From NCBI GenBank assembly GCA_031396695.1, contig JANNLG010000202.1:1-64000 (forward strand): DNA of 64,000 bases, read 5' to 3'. The DNA comes from VGRW01 sp031396695. GTDB lineage: Bacteria > Myxococcota_A > UBA9160 > SZUA-336. Each line of letters begins with the position of its first letter. The first letter of the stretch is position 1. Positions 25,297 through 34,571 of this stretch are shown piece by piece. The translations under genes were made by a program, and so were the position numbers. The notes below the pieces were generated by a model that searched no databases, had not been told where the DNA came from, and saw nothing but the letters and a program-made list of their open reading frames with translations.

Positions 25297-25683
25297 ATGA
25301 AGTCGGAAGCGCCTGCGGTGGTGTTCGGGAACGCGGTCGAGGCCTCGAAGAACACGCGCGGCTGGTTGCTCGGCCACTTCATGCCCGGCGCAGACAACCC
25401 GCTGCGCAGCGAAGACGTGGAGCTGAAGTGGTTCACGCACCCCGCGGGTGACTCGCGCCCCGAGTGGGCGCCGGGCAATCCCGTGCGCACGCTCAACGTG
25501 CTGGTCCGCGGCCGCTTCGTGCTGCGGTTTCCCAAGCGCGAAGTCACGCTAGCAAACGAGGGGGACTACGTGCGGTTCGGTCCCGGCGTTCCGCACTCGT
25601 TCCGCTCGCCCGAGGAGTCGCTGATCCGGACCGTACGCTGGCCGTCGATTCGAGTAGCCTGGAAACACGGAGGCCGGAAATGA
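25297..25683 (+). CDS. cupin-domain protein
   Basis: A 128-residue single-domain cupin. The beta-barrel strands are visible from V-R-T-L-N-V-L-V-R-G-R-F-V-L-R-F to G-D-Y-V-R-F-G-P-G-V-P-H-S-F, the second cupin motif with one His. The first motif lacks the usual His-x-His, so metal binding may be reduced or absent. Such proteins are often auxiliary sensors or isomerases. Its stop overlaps the start of the LLM oxidoreductase (ATGA), so the two products are made together. Confidence 0.72.
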   Translation: MKSEAPAVVFGNAVEASKNTRGWLLGHFMPGADNPLRSEDVELKWFTHPAGDSRPEWAPGNPVRTLNVLVRGRFVLRFPKREVTLANEGDYVRFGPGVPHSFRSPEESLIRTVRWPSIRVAWKHGGRK

Positions 25684-26726
25684 AGCTCGGCATCGGCATC
25701 GGCTACTCGGGCGCGCAGCTGCGGATTCCGGTCGAGCGCATTCAGGCGGCGGAGCGGCTCGGCTACGACTCGGTGTGGACCGCGGAGGCGTACGGATCGG
25801 ACGCGATCTCGCCGCTCGCGTATCTCGCGGCGTTGACGTCGCGCATCCGGCTCGCCACGGGGATCATCCAGCTCGCGGCGCGCACTCCGGCGGCGACGGC
25901 GATGGCCGCGGCGACGGTCGATCAGCTCGCGGGCGGCAACCGCTTCATCTGCGGGCTCGGCGTTTCCGGGCCGCAGATCGTCGAGGGCTGGTACGGCCAG
26001 CCGTGGGGCAAGCCGAACACCCGCATCCGCGACTACGTCGCGATCATGCGCAAGATCTTCGCGCGCGAGGCGCCCGTCTCGCACGCGGGCAAAGAGATTT
26101 CGCTGCCCTACACCGGGCCGGGCGCGATGGGAATCGGCAAGCCGCTGATGTCGATCCTGCACCCGAACCCGAAACTGCCGATCTGGCTCGGCACCGGCAC
26201 GGAAGCGAACGTGAAGATGACGGCCGAGATCGCCGACGGCTGGCTGCCGCTCGGGCTCGTGCCGGGCAACTGGAAGCTCTACCAGGGTTGGATCGAGGAG
26301 GGCTTCAAGCGCGCGGGCAACGGCAAGTCGTGGAAGGATTTCGAAATCCAGGCGCAGACCTCGGTGATCGTGACCGACGACGTGCGCGCAGCGCTGGCGC
26401 GGATCAAGCCCAACGTCGCGCTCTACGTCGGCGGCATGGGCCACAAGAACATCAACTTCCACAACCAGATGATGGTGCGGCGTGGCTATGCCGACGCGGC
26501 CGCGCGCATTCAGGAGCTGTACCTCGCCGGCCGCAAGGCCGAGGCCGCCGACGCGGTGCCCGACGAGTTTGTAGACGACGGCGCGCTGGTCGGTCCGGCC
26601 GCGCGCATCCGCGAGCGCTTCAAGGAGTGGACACAGATCCCTGTCACCGGGCTGACGATCAACGGCGAAGCACCGGGCACGCTCGAGCTGATGGCCGACA
26701 TCGCCGGCTTGCACGCGCAGGCGTAG
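25680..26726 (+). CDS. LLM-class (F420-dependent type) oxidoreductase, Rv3520c-like
   Basis: A 348-residue luciferase-like TIM barrel. G-I-G-Y-S-G-A-Q at the N-terminus, V-W-T-A-E-A-Y-G-S-D, and S-G-P-Q-I-V-E-G-W-Y-G-Q-P-W-G-K-P match the TIGR03559/Rv3520c group annotated as F420-dependent. Substrate and true cofactor (F420 or FMN) are not proven for this group; no F420 biosynthesis gene is in the window. Translationally coupled to the cupin gene by ATGA. The membrane protein gene at 26731 follows by four bases and may be in the same operon. Confidence 0.85.
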   Translation: MKLGIGIGYSGAQLRIPVERIQAAERLGYDSVWTAEAYGSDAISPLAYLAALTSRIRLATGIIQLAARTPAATAMAAATVDQLAGGNRFICGLGVSGPQIVEGWYGQPWGKPNTRIRDYVAIMRKIFAREAPVSHAGKEISLPYTGPGAMGIGKPLMSILHPNPKLPIWLGTGTEANVKMTAEIADGWLPLGLVPGNWKLYQGWIEEGFKRAGNGKSWKDFEIQAQTSVIVTDDVRAALARIKPNVALYVGGMGHKNINFHNQMMVRRGYADAAARIQELYLAGRKAEAADAVPDEFVDDGALVGPAARIRERFKEWTQIPVTGLTINGEAPGTLELMADIAGLHAQA

Positions 26727-26730
26727 CGCG

Positions 26731-27234
26731 TTGTTCCGACTCGCGCGTTGGCTCGCGATCTGGCTCGGCGCGGGCGTGCTTCTGCTCGTGCTCATTGCGT
26801 TCGGCGCGCGCTGGCACGACGGGCCGCTCGGTCCGTTCCCGGGCGGCGCGATGACGGGCGAGCTCGTCGAAGCGCCCGTCGCCGATTGGAGCGCGGTGCT
26901 GCCCGCGAATCCCGAGCTCGGCGAGCGCATCGAGCTGCAGGTGGACACGGCCGCGCCGCGCGCGCTCACCACCAGCTACATCGTGCGCGACGGGAAGCTC
27001 TACGTGTTCGCCTTGCTCGCCGCGCGCAAGACCTGGCCGACGATCGCGCTCTCCGACGACCGCGTCTTCGTGCGCGCCGGCGGGAAGCTCTATCCACTGC
27101 AGGCGGTTCGCGTGACGGACCCGGCCGAGCTCGAGCCGCTCGCGCTGCAGCTCGACGAGCTCGAGCCGGGCGCGCCCGCGAACGCCGACGCGCTGCCGAC
27201 CTGGTACTTCCGCATGGAGCCGCGCGCTCCGTAG
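26731..27234 (+). CDS. membrane-anchored hypothetical protein
   Basis: A 167-residue protein with one N-terminal membrane helix (about 5-25, WLAIWLGAGVLLLVLIAF) followed by G-P-L-G-P-F-P-G-G-x-M-x-G-E-L and a soluble domain facing the periplasm. The soluble part has alternating strands (S-Y-I-V-R-D-G-K-L-Y-V-F) and a conserved-looking T-W-P region. I recognise it only as a recurrent hypothetical family. The start is TTG four bases after the LLM stop. No catalytic motif is evident. Confidence 0.6.
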   Translation: MFRLARWLAIWLGAGVLLLVLIAFGARWHDGPLGPFPGGAMTGELVEAPVADWSAVLPANPELGERIELQVDTAAPRALTTSYIVRDGKLYVFALLAARKTWPTIALSDDRVFVRAGGKLYPLQAVRVTDPAELEPLALQLDELEPGAPANADALPTWYFRMEPRAP

Positions 27235-27245
27235 CGGGCCCAGCG

Positions 27246-27593
27246 ATGTACGAGCCACGCGGAACCGAGCCGATCTCGACGCGCGCATTCGCGCTGCGCG
27301 TGGTGCGGCACTTCCTGTTCTCGCTCGGCTTGCTGACCGCGTCGCTCGCCGCCGGCATGGCGGGCTACATGGCCTTCGAGGCTCTGGCGTGGCGCGACGC
27401 GTTCCTGAACTCCGCCATGCTGCTCGGCGGCATGGGGCCGGTCGACAATCCCGTGACCGACGACGGCAAGCTGTTCGCGGGCGCCTACGCGCTGTACGCG
27501 GGTTTGGTGTTCATCTTCGTGCTCGCGCTCCTGCTAGCGCCGGTCGTGCACCGAATCCTGCACCGCTTCCACTGGGAAGGGGAACACGACTAG
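27246..27593 (+). CDS. small two-helix membrane protein
   Basis: A 115-residue protein with two membrane helices (about 22-42 and 78-99) separated by a loop containing L-L-G-G-M-G-P-V-D and a G-K-L-F-A-G-A-Y-A-L-Y-A-G segment. The ends are charged and the C-terminus is H-R-F-H-W-E-G-E-H-D. The two-helix plan with a G-G-M-G loop superficially recalls a minimal ion-channel pore, but no selectivity filter can be claimed. It starts 11 bases after the preceding membrane-protein gene. Unknown function. Confidence 0.6.
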   Translation: MYEPRGTEPISTRAFALRVVRHFLFSLGLLTASLAAGMAGYMAFEALAWRDAFLNSAMLLGGMGPVDNPVTDDGKLFAGAYALYAGLVFIFVLALLLAPVVHRILHRFHWEGEHD

Positions 27594-27678
27594 CGACATT
27601 GGTGAGGATCTTCCTCTCTTCGCCGCCGACGAGCGCGAGCAGTCCGGCCGGCGAGACAGCAAGGGTCTTCATTCCCGG

Positions 27679-27684
27679 TATTCT
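27679..27684 (+). promoter_or_regulatory. candidate -10 element, TATTCT, 7 bases before ATG
   Basis: TATTCT, then seven bases, then the ATG at 27692. No Shine-Dalgarno is present. One of the best examples of the leaderless arrangement, and it lies in a true intergenic gap (27594-27691), not in a stop codon. Confidence 0.55.
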
Positions 27685-27691
27685 ACGCCCG

Positions 27692-30664
27692 ATGAAGCTC
27701 CCCGACCGTGAAGACCTGCTGCGCGCGCTGCGTCCGCGGCGGAATCGGATCCTGCTCGGAGTGCTCGGGCTCGTGCTGATCATGCGCATCGCGCTTCCGT
27801 ACTTGCTGCGCTCCGTGATCGTCTCGCAGGCCGATGAGGCGCTGGTCGGGCGCGTCGAGCTCGAGGACGTCGACCTGTCGCTGATCCGCGGCGGTGTCGC
27901 GCTGAACGGACTGTCGGTCCACGTCGACGAACGGCCGTCGACGGAACCCGCGCTGTTCGAAGCGAAGCGGCTGTGGACCCAGATCAGCTGGCTGGCGCTG
28001 TTCACCAAGACGATCGAGGTCGAGGAACTCGAGCTCGATGGCTTCGTCGTGCGCCTCGATCGCCTGAAGGACGGCCTGGTGCTCCCGAAGCCGGTGCCGA
28101 GCGATCAGCCGCCGGAGCCCGAGCCGGAGAATCCGGAACCGCTCGACTGGTCGTTCGCGGCCGACGCCGTCGCCCTACGCGACGGGCAGATCCACTTTCG
28201 CGACTACACCGTCGGCGAGGAGCCGCAGCGCTTCGACCTCGGGGTGAAGGATCTTTCCGCGCAGGATCTCGAGCTGCGCATCGATCCGTCAGGCGCGCAG
28301 CCGGGACGGCTCGTGATCGTGGCGCAGGTGGGCGAGGGTTCGGTGGGCCTCGACGCGCAGGTCACACAGCACGCCGCGGGACCGGGCGCGGTCTCGAAGC
28401 TGACGCTCGCGAACCTGCCGATCGACAAGGTGCGCGTGTACCTGACGATGTTCGGCTGGAGCGATCTGGCGGGAAAGCTAGACGCCGCGATCGAGCATCG
28501 CTTCGAGCCGGGCGGCATGCACGAGATCGCCGGCGTAGCGTCGCTCTCGGACGTGTCGGTGCGCGTGCCCGGTCTCGATCGTCCCGCGCTCGGCTTCGAG
28601 AAGCTGAAGGTCGCGCTCGACGCGGTCGACGTCGTGAAGCAGACCGCTTCCGTCTCGGAAGTGGCGCTGATCGGCGCGCGCGTGGTGATCGATGCGAAGT
28701 CGAAGACGAAGCCCGTGCCCGCGCTCGCGGCGCGCGAGTCGCAAGCCGCGGAAGCGGCGCTGGAGCCGGAGCCCGCGCCGGCGGAGCCTCCCTCCGCGGA
28801 GTCCGCCACGCCTGCGAAGCCCTGGATCTGGAGCGTGCGCACGGCGCGCGTGGAGCGCGCGGTGGTCGAGCTCGAGGGCGGAGACGCGCCGCTGCCGCTC
28901 GGGATCGACGCCGAGCTCGAGTCGATCTCGAGCGAGCCGGGCAGCCGCTGGCCGCTCTCGCTCTCGGTCTCGGAGGGCGCCGGATCGCTCGCCGTCGACG
29001 GCGAGCTCGCGATCGAGCCGCTCGTGTTCGACGGCAAGCTCGCGATCCGAGAGCTCGCGCTGCAGCCGCTGCTCTCGCGCATCGATGCGCCGGCCGTAGG
29101 TCTGGTACGACAGGGCAAAGCACGCGCCGACCTTTCGATCGCGCTCGCGAACGATCTGCGCGTCGCGGGCACGCTCGGCGTGGCGGGCCTCGACGTCGGC
29201 GACGCGCTGACCGCGAAAGAGTTCGCCGTCGCGTGGAAGGACTTCGAGCTCGGCATCGGTGAGATCACGGTGCCGGGGGTGCTCGGCGCGGCTGATCCCG
29301 CCGTCGCCAGGAAGATCGGCGTGAAGCTCGATCTCGTGCAGCTGGTCGAGCCGGCATTCAAGATCACGCGCACCGCGCAGGGCATCGTGCTGCCGGCGTT
29401 CGCTGGCGTTGCGGTCGAGACGCCGAAGCCGGAGCAGCCGATCGCCGTCCCCGCAGCGGCGGTACCCGCGGCGACGGCCGAGCCCGCGGCGCCCGCTACG
29501 GAGATCGCGCTCTCGATCGCGGACGCGCGCATCGATACCATGCGCGCGCAGATCAGCGACCGCAGCGTGACTCCGTTCTTCAGCACCCGGATCGAGCGCC
29601 TCGACCTGCGGGCGCGCGGCATCCGCTGGCCCGGGCCGCGCGTCGAAAACCTGAAGCTCGCGATGCTCGGCCTGAATGGCGCGACGCTCGACGTGCGCGG
29701 CGCGATCATCCCCGGCAACTCGAGAGTCACGGCAAAGCTCGTGAAGCTGCCGCTCGCGCAGTTCAATCCGTACGTGACGCCGACCGGCTACGGACTTTCG
29801 GACGGCTCGCTCTCGCTCGATTCGACCGCGACGCTCAAGAAGGACGTCTACACGACCTCGACCGACGTGGTCGTGTCGCAGCTCGAGGTCGGCGGCACCG
29901 AGGGCGAATCGCTGTTCCAACAGAACTTCGGCATTCCGCTCTCGGTCGCGCTCGGACTGTTGAAGGACCTCGACGGGAACATCACGCTCGCGGTGCCGGT
30001 CGATGGCGATCGCGACGGCGTGAAAGTGGGACTCGGCAGCATCGTCGGCCAGGCGTTGCGCAGCGCGCTGATGGGCGCACTCGCCTCGCCGCTCAAGCTG
30101 CTCGGCGCGGTGACCGCCGACGGCAAGGTGAAGACCACGCCCGAGCCGATCGTGTTCGTCGCGGGCGACGCGGTGTTCACGGGCGAGGGCGCCGAGCAGA
30201 TCGAGCGGATCGCGGGCCTGCTCTCCGCGTCGCCCGGAATCGCGCTGACACTGACCGGTGGCATCTCCGAATCGGACTCACGCGTGCTGCGCGAGCGCGC
30301 GCTGTTCGCGGAGCTCGAGGCAACGTCGGGCGTTCGCGCGCTCGGCCAGCTCGGCGCGATCGGCACGCGCCGAGCGGTGCGGCAGTTTCTCGAAGCGAAG
30401 CTCGCGGGTCAGCCATCCGAACCGCTCGAGGCCGACGAGGCAGCCTGGCTCGAGGAGCAGGTCGCCGCCCAGAAGCTCGACCCCGCCGCGCTCGCGGCGC
30501 TCGCGAACGCACGAGCCGAGGCCGTGAAGCTCGCGCTCGCGCGCGACCACGGCATCGCCGATTCGCGGCTCGCGATCGGAGCGCCGGCGACCGAGTCACC
30601 CGCTGCGAAGCCAGGCGTCGTGATCGGACTCGGCGCCGCAGGCAAGTCCGCCAAGCCGACCTGA
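27692..30664 (+). CDS. DUF748 / AsmA-like envelope protein with OmpA-like tail region
   Basis: A 990-residue protein with one N-terminal membrane helix (about 19-39, ILLGVLGLVLIMRIALPYLL), then a long periplasmic beta-rich region of DUF748/AsmA type. It carries V-E-V-E-E-L-E-L-D-G-F-V-V repeats, Ala/Pro/Glu-rich breaks near 345-380 and 585-610, and the conserved V-P-L-F-x-Y-V-T-P-like core (Q-F-N-P-Y-V-T-P near 690). The C-terminal 170 residues resemble the OmpA-like tail of DUF748 proteins. AsmA-like proteins form hydrophobic bridges moving phospholipids between membranes. The start is set by the -10-like TATTCT seven bases upstream. Confidence 0.82.
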   Translation: MKLPDREDLLRALRPRRNRILLGVLGLVLIMRIALPYLLRSVIVSQADEALVGRVELEDVDLSLIRGGVALNGLSVHVDERPSTEPALFEAKRLWTQISWLALFTKTIEVEELELDGFVVRLDRLKDGLVLPKPVPSDQPPEPEPENPEPLDWSFAADAVALRDGQIHFRDYTVGEEPQRFDLGVKDLSAQDLELRIDPSGAQPGRLVIVAQVGEGSVGLDAQVTQHAAGPGAVSKLTLANLPIDKVRVYLTMFGWSDLAGKLDAAIEHRFEPGGMHEIAGVASLSDVSVRVPGLDRPALGFEKLKVALDAVDVVKQTASVSEVALIGARVVIDAKSKTKPVPALAARESQAAEAALEPEPAPAEPPSAESATPAKPWIWSVRTARVERAVVELEGGDAPLPLGIDAELESISSEPGSRWPLSLSVSEGAGSLAVDGELAIEPLVFDGKLAIRELALQPLLSRIDAPAVGLVRQGKARADLSIALANDLRVAGTLGVAGLDVGDALTAKEFAVAWKDFELGIGEITVPGVLGAADPAVARKIGVKLDLVQLVEPAFKITRTAQGIVLPAFAGVAVETPKPEQPIAVPAAAVPAATAEPAAPATEIALSIADARIDTMRAQISDRSVTPFFSTRIERLDLRARGIRWPGPRVENLKLAMLGLNGATLDVRGAIIPGNSRVTAKLVKLPLAQFNPYVTPTGYGLSDGSLSLDSTATLKKDVYTTSTDVVVSQLEVGGTEGESLFQQNFGIPLSVALGLLKDLDGNITLAVPVDGDRDGVKVGLGSIVGQALRSALMGALASPLKLLGAVTADGKVKTTPEPIVFVAGDAVFTGEGAEQIERIAGLLSASPGIALTLTGGISESDSRVLRERALFAELEATSGVRALGQLGAIGTRRAVRQFLEAKLAGQPSEPLEADEAAWLEEQVAAQKLDPAALAALANARAEAVKLALARDHGIADSRLAIGAPATESPAAKPGVVIGLGAAGKSAKPT

Positions 30665-30675
30665 GCGACCCGCTT

Positions 30676-30927
30676 CTACCCCCCGCCGATCTGCGGCAGG
30701 AAGTGCACCTCGCTGTCGGGGCGCAGGCGCTCGAGCAGCGCTTCGCCGTGCGGAATGATCTCGCCGTCGATCGCGATCGCGTTCGCGTCTCCGATCCGCG
30801 ACGCGAAGCCGGGGTACTTCGCGTCGAGCGCGCGCAGCAGCTCGCGCACGTCGCGCGCGTCGATCTCGACCGATTCGGCGCCTCCGACCAGGCGGCGCAG
30901 ACCGGACGAGAAGAAGACTCGAGCCAC
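30676..30927 (-). CDS. MoaD/ThiS-family ubiquitin-like sulfur carrier
   Basis: An 83-residue beta-grasp protein. A-R-V-F-F-S-S-G-L-R-R strand, the helix V-R-E-L-L-R-A-L-D-A-K-Y-P-G-F, and the C-terminal tail Q-I-G-G-G match MoaD-like carriers whose terminal Gly-Gly is adenylated and thiocarboxylated. There is one extra Gly after the diglycine, which would need trimming or may be tolerated. MoaD gives sulfur to molybdopterin, so its position two bases after the Mo-hydroxylase large subunit suggests a dedicated cofactor role. No MoaE or MoeB is next to it. The start is GTG. Confidence 0.82.
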   Translation of the reverse strand: MARVFFSSGLRRLVGGAESVEIDARDVRELLRALDAKYPGFASRIGDANAIAIDGEIIPHGEALLERLRPDSEVHFLPQIGGG

Positions 30928-30929
30928 GG

Positions 30930-33221
30930 CTAGACCGCGCGGTCGATGGCCTCGAGCAGGCGGGGCGGCGAGATCGGCAGCTCCGAGAGCTTCACGCGCG
31001 CGGCGCGCTGCACGGCGTTCGCGACGGCTGCGAGCGGCGGCACGATCGGCGTTTCGCCGACGCCGCGCACGCCGTAGGGGTGCATCGGGTTCGGCACCTC
31101 GACGATCACGGTGTCGATCATCGGCAGGTCGCTCGCGACCGGCATGCGGTAGTCGAGGAAGCCCGCGTTCTCCATCGCGCCGTTCTCGTCGAAGATGTAC
31201 TCCTCGTTCAGCGCCCAGCCGATGCCCTGCGCGACCCCGCCCTGGTACTGGCCCTCGACGTAGCTCGGGTGGATCGCCTTGCCGGCGTCCTGCACCGCGG
31301 TGTAGCGCAGCACGGTGACCGCGCCGGTCTCGCGGTCGACTTCGACGTCACAGAGATGTGTCGCGAAGCCGGGGCCCGCGCCGCGTGCGTTCAGCGCCGC
31401 GCGTCCGACCAGCGGACCGCCGGTCTGCGCGGCGCGGCCGGCGAGCTGCGCGAGCGAGAGCGGCTCGTGCACGCCCGGCGCCTCGCTGAGCAGCAGCGCG
31501 CGTCCGTCCTCCCACGCCACCGCGTCGAGCTCGACGCTCCAGATCTGCGCGGCGCGCGCGCGCAGCTGCCGCACCACGTCGCGCGCGGCCTCGATCACCG
31601 CCATGCCGGTCGCGAAGGTGACGCGGCTGCCGCCGGTCAGGTCCGTGTAGCCGATCGCTTCGGTGTCGGCGACGACCGGGCGCACGTTCTCGACCGGGAT
31701 GCCGAGCTCCTCGGCCGCCATCAACGCGAGCGACGCGCGCGAGCCGCCGATGTCGGGATTGCCGGTGACGACGACCGCCGAGCCGTCCTCGTTGATCGAC
31801 ACGTTCGCGGACGAAGACATGCCCGCGTTGAACCAGAAGCCGCAGGCCACGCCGCGTCCCTGATTCACGCCGAGCGGCGCCTTGTAGTGCGGGTGGCTCT
31901 TCGCCGCGCGCAGCGTCTCGACGAAGCCGATCGCACGGAACTTCGGACCATAGGTCGCCTGCACGCCCTCGTGCACCGCGTTCTCGAGCCGGAGGTCGAT
32001 CGGATCGAGCCCGAGCTTCTCGGCCAGCTCGTCCATCACGGTCTCGACCACCAGCGCGGCCATCGGCGCGCCGGGCGCACGGTAGGCCGCGACCTTGGGC
32101 TTGTTCAGCACGACGTCCCAGCCCTCGATGCGCACGTTCGCGAGCTTGTAGGGCGCGAACACGGTCATCATCGCGGCGCCGACCGGCGAGCCCTTGAAGG
32201 CGCCGGCTTCGTAGTAGAGCACCGCCTCGGCGGCGGTCAGCTTGCCGTCGCGCGTGGCGCCCATCTTCACACGGATGTGTGTACCCGAGGTCGGTCCCGA
32301 GGCGCGGAACACCTCCTCGCGCGACATCACGAACTTCACCGGGCGTCCGGCCTTGCGCGAGAGCAGGATCGCGAGCGGCTCGCCGTAGACCGTGGTCTTG
32401 CCGCCGAAGCCGCCGCCGATCTCGGTGGGGATGACCTTGATCATGTCGGTCGAGAGACCGAGCACCTTGGCGCTGTACGCGCGCACCATGAACGCGCCCT
32501 GCGTGCAGCACCACACCACCGAGCGGCCGTCCTGACCGGTACGCGCGAGCACCGCGTGCGGCTCGATGTAGCCCTGGTGCACCATCGGCGTGCGGAACTC
32601 GCGCTCTACCACGACGTCGGCGTCGGAGAAGCCCTTCGCGATGTCGCCTCGGCCCATTTCGCGCCGCGACGCGACGTTCGACGGCCCTTTCGGCAGCGGC
32701 TCGTGCCCGGTCGCGCGCGCGGACTCGTGCAGGATCGGCGCGTTCGCGGCGAGCGCGGCGTCGAGCGAGAGCACCGGCTTCAAGACCTCGTAATCGACGA
32801 CGATGCGCTTGCACGCCTCTTCCGCGATCTTCGCGGTCGTCGCCGCGACCGCCGCGACCGCGTGGCCGTGGTACAGCGCCTTCTCGCGCGCGATCACGTT
32901 CATGGCGAGATCGCCGAAGTCGTTCGCGCCCTCGCCGCCCTCGGCCGCCTCCGACGCGACGTCCGGAAAATCGCGGCCGGTGATCACGGCCTTCACGCCG
33001 TCGAGCGCGAGCGCGGCCGACACGTCGATGCCGCGGATGCGCGCGTGCGCGTGCGGGCTGCGCAGCACCTTGCCCCAGAGCATGCCCGGCAGCGCGTAGT
33101 CCGCGCCGAACTGCGCGCGACCCGTCACCTTGTCGAGGCCGTCGTGGCGGATCGGCCGCGTGCCGATGTACTTCCACTTCCGGTCGCTTGCAGGCTGGTC
33201 GCCTTTCGGCTTGTCGCTCAT
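30930..33221 (-). CDS. molybdenum hydroxylase large subunit (xanthine dehydrogenase family)
   Basis: A 763-residue molybdopterin-binding subunit. The aldehyde oxidase/xanthine dehydrogenase a/b hammerhead (about 30-140) is followed by the Mo-binding domains with E-I-G-G-G-F-G-G-K, A-Y-R-A-P-G-A-P and the catalytic Glu in G-V-R-G-V-G-E-T-P near the C-terminus. The A-Y-x-C-S-F-R motif of form I CO dehydrogenase is absent, so it is probably a hydroxylase of an N-heterocycle, purine or aromatic compound. It functions as a complex with the two genes upstream. It overlaps the 2Fe-2S gene by ATGA. The substrate is unknown. Confidence 0.9.
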   Translation of the reverse strand: MSDKPKGDQPASDRKWKYIGTRPIRHDGLDKVTGRAQFGADYALPGMLWGKVLRSPHAHARIRGIDVSAALALDGVKAVITGRDFPDVASEAAEGGEGANDFGDLAMNVIAREKALYHGHAVAAVAATTAKIAEEACKRIVVDYEVLKPVLSLDAALAANAPILHESARATGHEPLPKGPSNVASRREMGRGDIAKGFSDADVVVEREFRTPMVHQGYIEPHAVLARTGQDGRSVVWCCTQGAFMVRAYSAKVLGLSTDMIKVIPTEIGGGFGGKTTVYGEPLAILLSRKAGRPVKFVMSREEVFRASGPTSGTHIRVKMGATRDGKLTAAEAVLYYEAGAFKGSPVGAAMMTVFAPYKLANVRIEGWDVVLNKPKVAAYRAPGAPMAALVVETVMDELAEKLGLDPIDLRLENAVHEGVQATYGPKFRAIGFVETLRAAKSHPHYKAPLGVNQGRGVACGFWFNAGMSSSANVSINEDGSAVVVTGNPDIGGSRASLALMAAEELGIPVENVRPVVADTEAIGYTDLTGGSRVTFATGMAVIEAARDVVRQLRARAAQIWSVELDAVAWEDGRALLLSEAPGVHEPLSLAQLAGRAAQTGGPLVGRAALNARGAGPGFATHLCDVEVDRETGAVTVLRYTAVQDAGKAIHPSYVEGQYQGGVAQGIGWALNEEYIFDENGAMENAGFLDYRMPVASDLPMIDTVIVEVPNPMHPYGVRGVGETPIVPPLAAVANAVQRAARVKLSELPISPPRLLEAIDRAV

Positions 33222-33697
33222 CGCGTCTCTCCCCGAAGATCGGCCGCCGCGTCGAGCACGGCGTGGATGATCTTGTCGTAGCCGGTGCAGCGGCACAGGT
33301 TGCCCGCCAGCCAGTAGCGCGTCTCTTCCTCGCTCGGGTCCGGATTGCGCTCGAGCAGCGCCTTGGCGGCGATGATGAAGCCGGGCGTGCAGATGCCGCA
33401 CTGCAGCGCCGCGTGCTCGAGGAACTTGCGCTGCAGCACGTGGATCTGGTCGCCCTTGGCCACGCCCTCGATCGTCTCGATGCTGCGGCCCTCGACTTCG
33501 GGCGCGAGCACCAGACACGAGCAGACCAGCCGCCCGTCGAGCATGACCGAGCACGCGCCGCAGTCGCCCGTCGAGCAGCCTTCCTTGGTGCCGGTGAGCT
33601 GAAGCTCGTCGCGCAGGATCTCGAGCAGGCTGCGGTCGGGCGCGCACAGGAACTCCGTCGCCTCGCCGTTCACTCGCGTGTGCACGTGGATCTTCAT
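33218..33697 (-). CDS. molybdenum hydroxylase 2Fe-2S subunit
   Basis: A 159-residue small subunit with both [2Fe-2S] domains. The plant-ferredoxin-type C-S-T-G-D-C-G-A-C-S (about 41-50, plus a later Cys) is followed by the helical C-G-I-C-T-P-G-F and C-R-C-T-G-Y near the C-terminus. It passes electrons from the Mo centre to FAD. Length and spacing are standard. It overlaps its neighbours on both sides by four bases (ATGA), giving the order FAD - FeS - Mo on the minus strand. Confidence 0.93.
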   Translation of the reverse strand: MKIHVHTRVNGEATEFLCAPDRSLLEILRDELQLTGTKEGCSTGDCGACSVMLDGRLVCSCLVLAPEVEGRSIETIEGVAKGDQIHVLQRKFLEHAALQCGICTPGFIIAAKALLERNPDPSEEETRYWLAGNLCRCTGYDKIIHAVLDAAADLRGETR

Positions 33698-34566
33698 CCC
33701 CTTCGAGCTCCTCTCGCGCGCTCGAAGGCGGCGGCGGCGGCGCGCTTGGTGAGCACGCCGGAAACCTTGCGGCGGTACACGATCGTGCCGCGCTTGTCGT
33801 CGATCGGGCGGGCGGCTTCGCTCGAAGCGGCCGCCGCGCGCGCCAGCGCGGCCTCTTCCCCGCGCGAGCCGACCAGCGCCGCTACCGCCGCGGGAACCAG
33901 AATCGCGGTCGGCGCCACCGCGCCCAGCGCGACACGCGCGTGTGTACAGACGCCGCTCGCGTCGAGCGTGACCGACACGCCGGCGCCGACCACGGCGATG
34001 TCCATCTCGGTGCGCGGAATGAAGCGCAGGTACGCGTCGGCCGTGCGCGCGGCCGGCCGCGGGATCTCGAAGCCGACCAGCAGCTCCCCCGCCGCGAGCA
34101 CGTTCTTTCCCGGCGCGCTGTTGAAGCTCTCGACCGGCACGCGCCGCTCGCCCTTCGGTCCCGCGATCAGGCAGACCGCGCCGATCGCGATCAGCGCCGG
34201 CACCGTGTCCGCGGCCGGCGAGGAATTGCAGAGGTTGCCGCCCACCGACGCGCGGCCCTGGATCTGCGTCGAGCCGATCAGGTCCACGGCCTCGACCAGT
34301 CCCGGGAACAGTCTGTTGACCTCGGCGTTCTCGACCACCAGCGCCGCGGGCACGGCCGCGCCGAGCCAGAGGGCCTTCGCGTCCAGGCGAATGCCGGCGA
34401 GCTCGGGAATGCGCTTCACGTCGACGAACACGCTCGGCGTCTTACGACCGGTGCGCATCTGCACGATCAGATCGGTGCCGCCGGCCAGCACGCGCGCGCC
34501 CGGCTCGGCCAACAGCTGCGCCGCGCGCGCGATCGTGGTCGGCGACTCGTAGCGAACCTCTTCCAT
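33694..34566 (-). CDS. molybdenum hydroxylase FAD-binding subunit
   Basis: A 290-residue CoxM/PCMH-type flavoprotein. The FAD-binding motif A-G-G-T-D-L near residue 30 and the T-Q-I-Q-G-R-A-S-V-G-G-N-L-C-N segment near 105 contact the cofactor; the C-terminal CO_deh_flav_C domain follows. The ATG at 34566 is preceded by GAGGG. The upstream cyclase gene ends six bases before. The subunit would accept electrons from the FeS subunit and pass them to NAD+ or another acceptor. Confidence 0.9.
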   Translation of the reverse strand: MEEVRYESPTTIARAAQLLAEPGARVLAGGTDLIVQMRTGRKTPSVFVDVKRIPELAGIRLDAKALWLGAAVPAALVVENAEVNRLFPGLVEAVDLIGSTQIQGRASVGGNLCNSSPAADTVPALIAIGAVCLIAGPKGERRVPVESFNSAPGKNVLAAGELLVGFEIPRPAARTADAYLRFIPRTEMDIAVVGAGVSVTLDASGVCTHARVALGAVAPTAILVPAAVAALVGSRGEEAALARAAAASSEAARPIDDKRGTIVYRRKVSGVLTKRAAAAAFERARGARRG

Positions 34567-34571
34567 GTCCC

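Noticed and set aside
27511..28008. Minus-strand frame of 165 codons starting in the DUF748 gene
   Set aside because: Antisense of two supported genes; no domain and no ribosome site.
30930..33221. Form I CO dehydrogenase (CoxL)
   Set aside because: The A-Y-x-C-S-F-R active-site motif is missing; A-Y-R-A-P-G-A-P occupies that position.
31080..33281. Plus-strand open frame of 733 codons opposite the Mo subunit
   Set aside because: Antisense of a well-supported enzyme; His/Arg-rich composition typical of GC-rich shadows.
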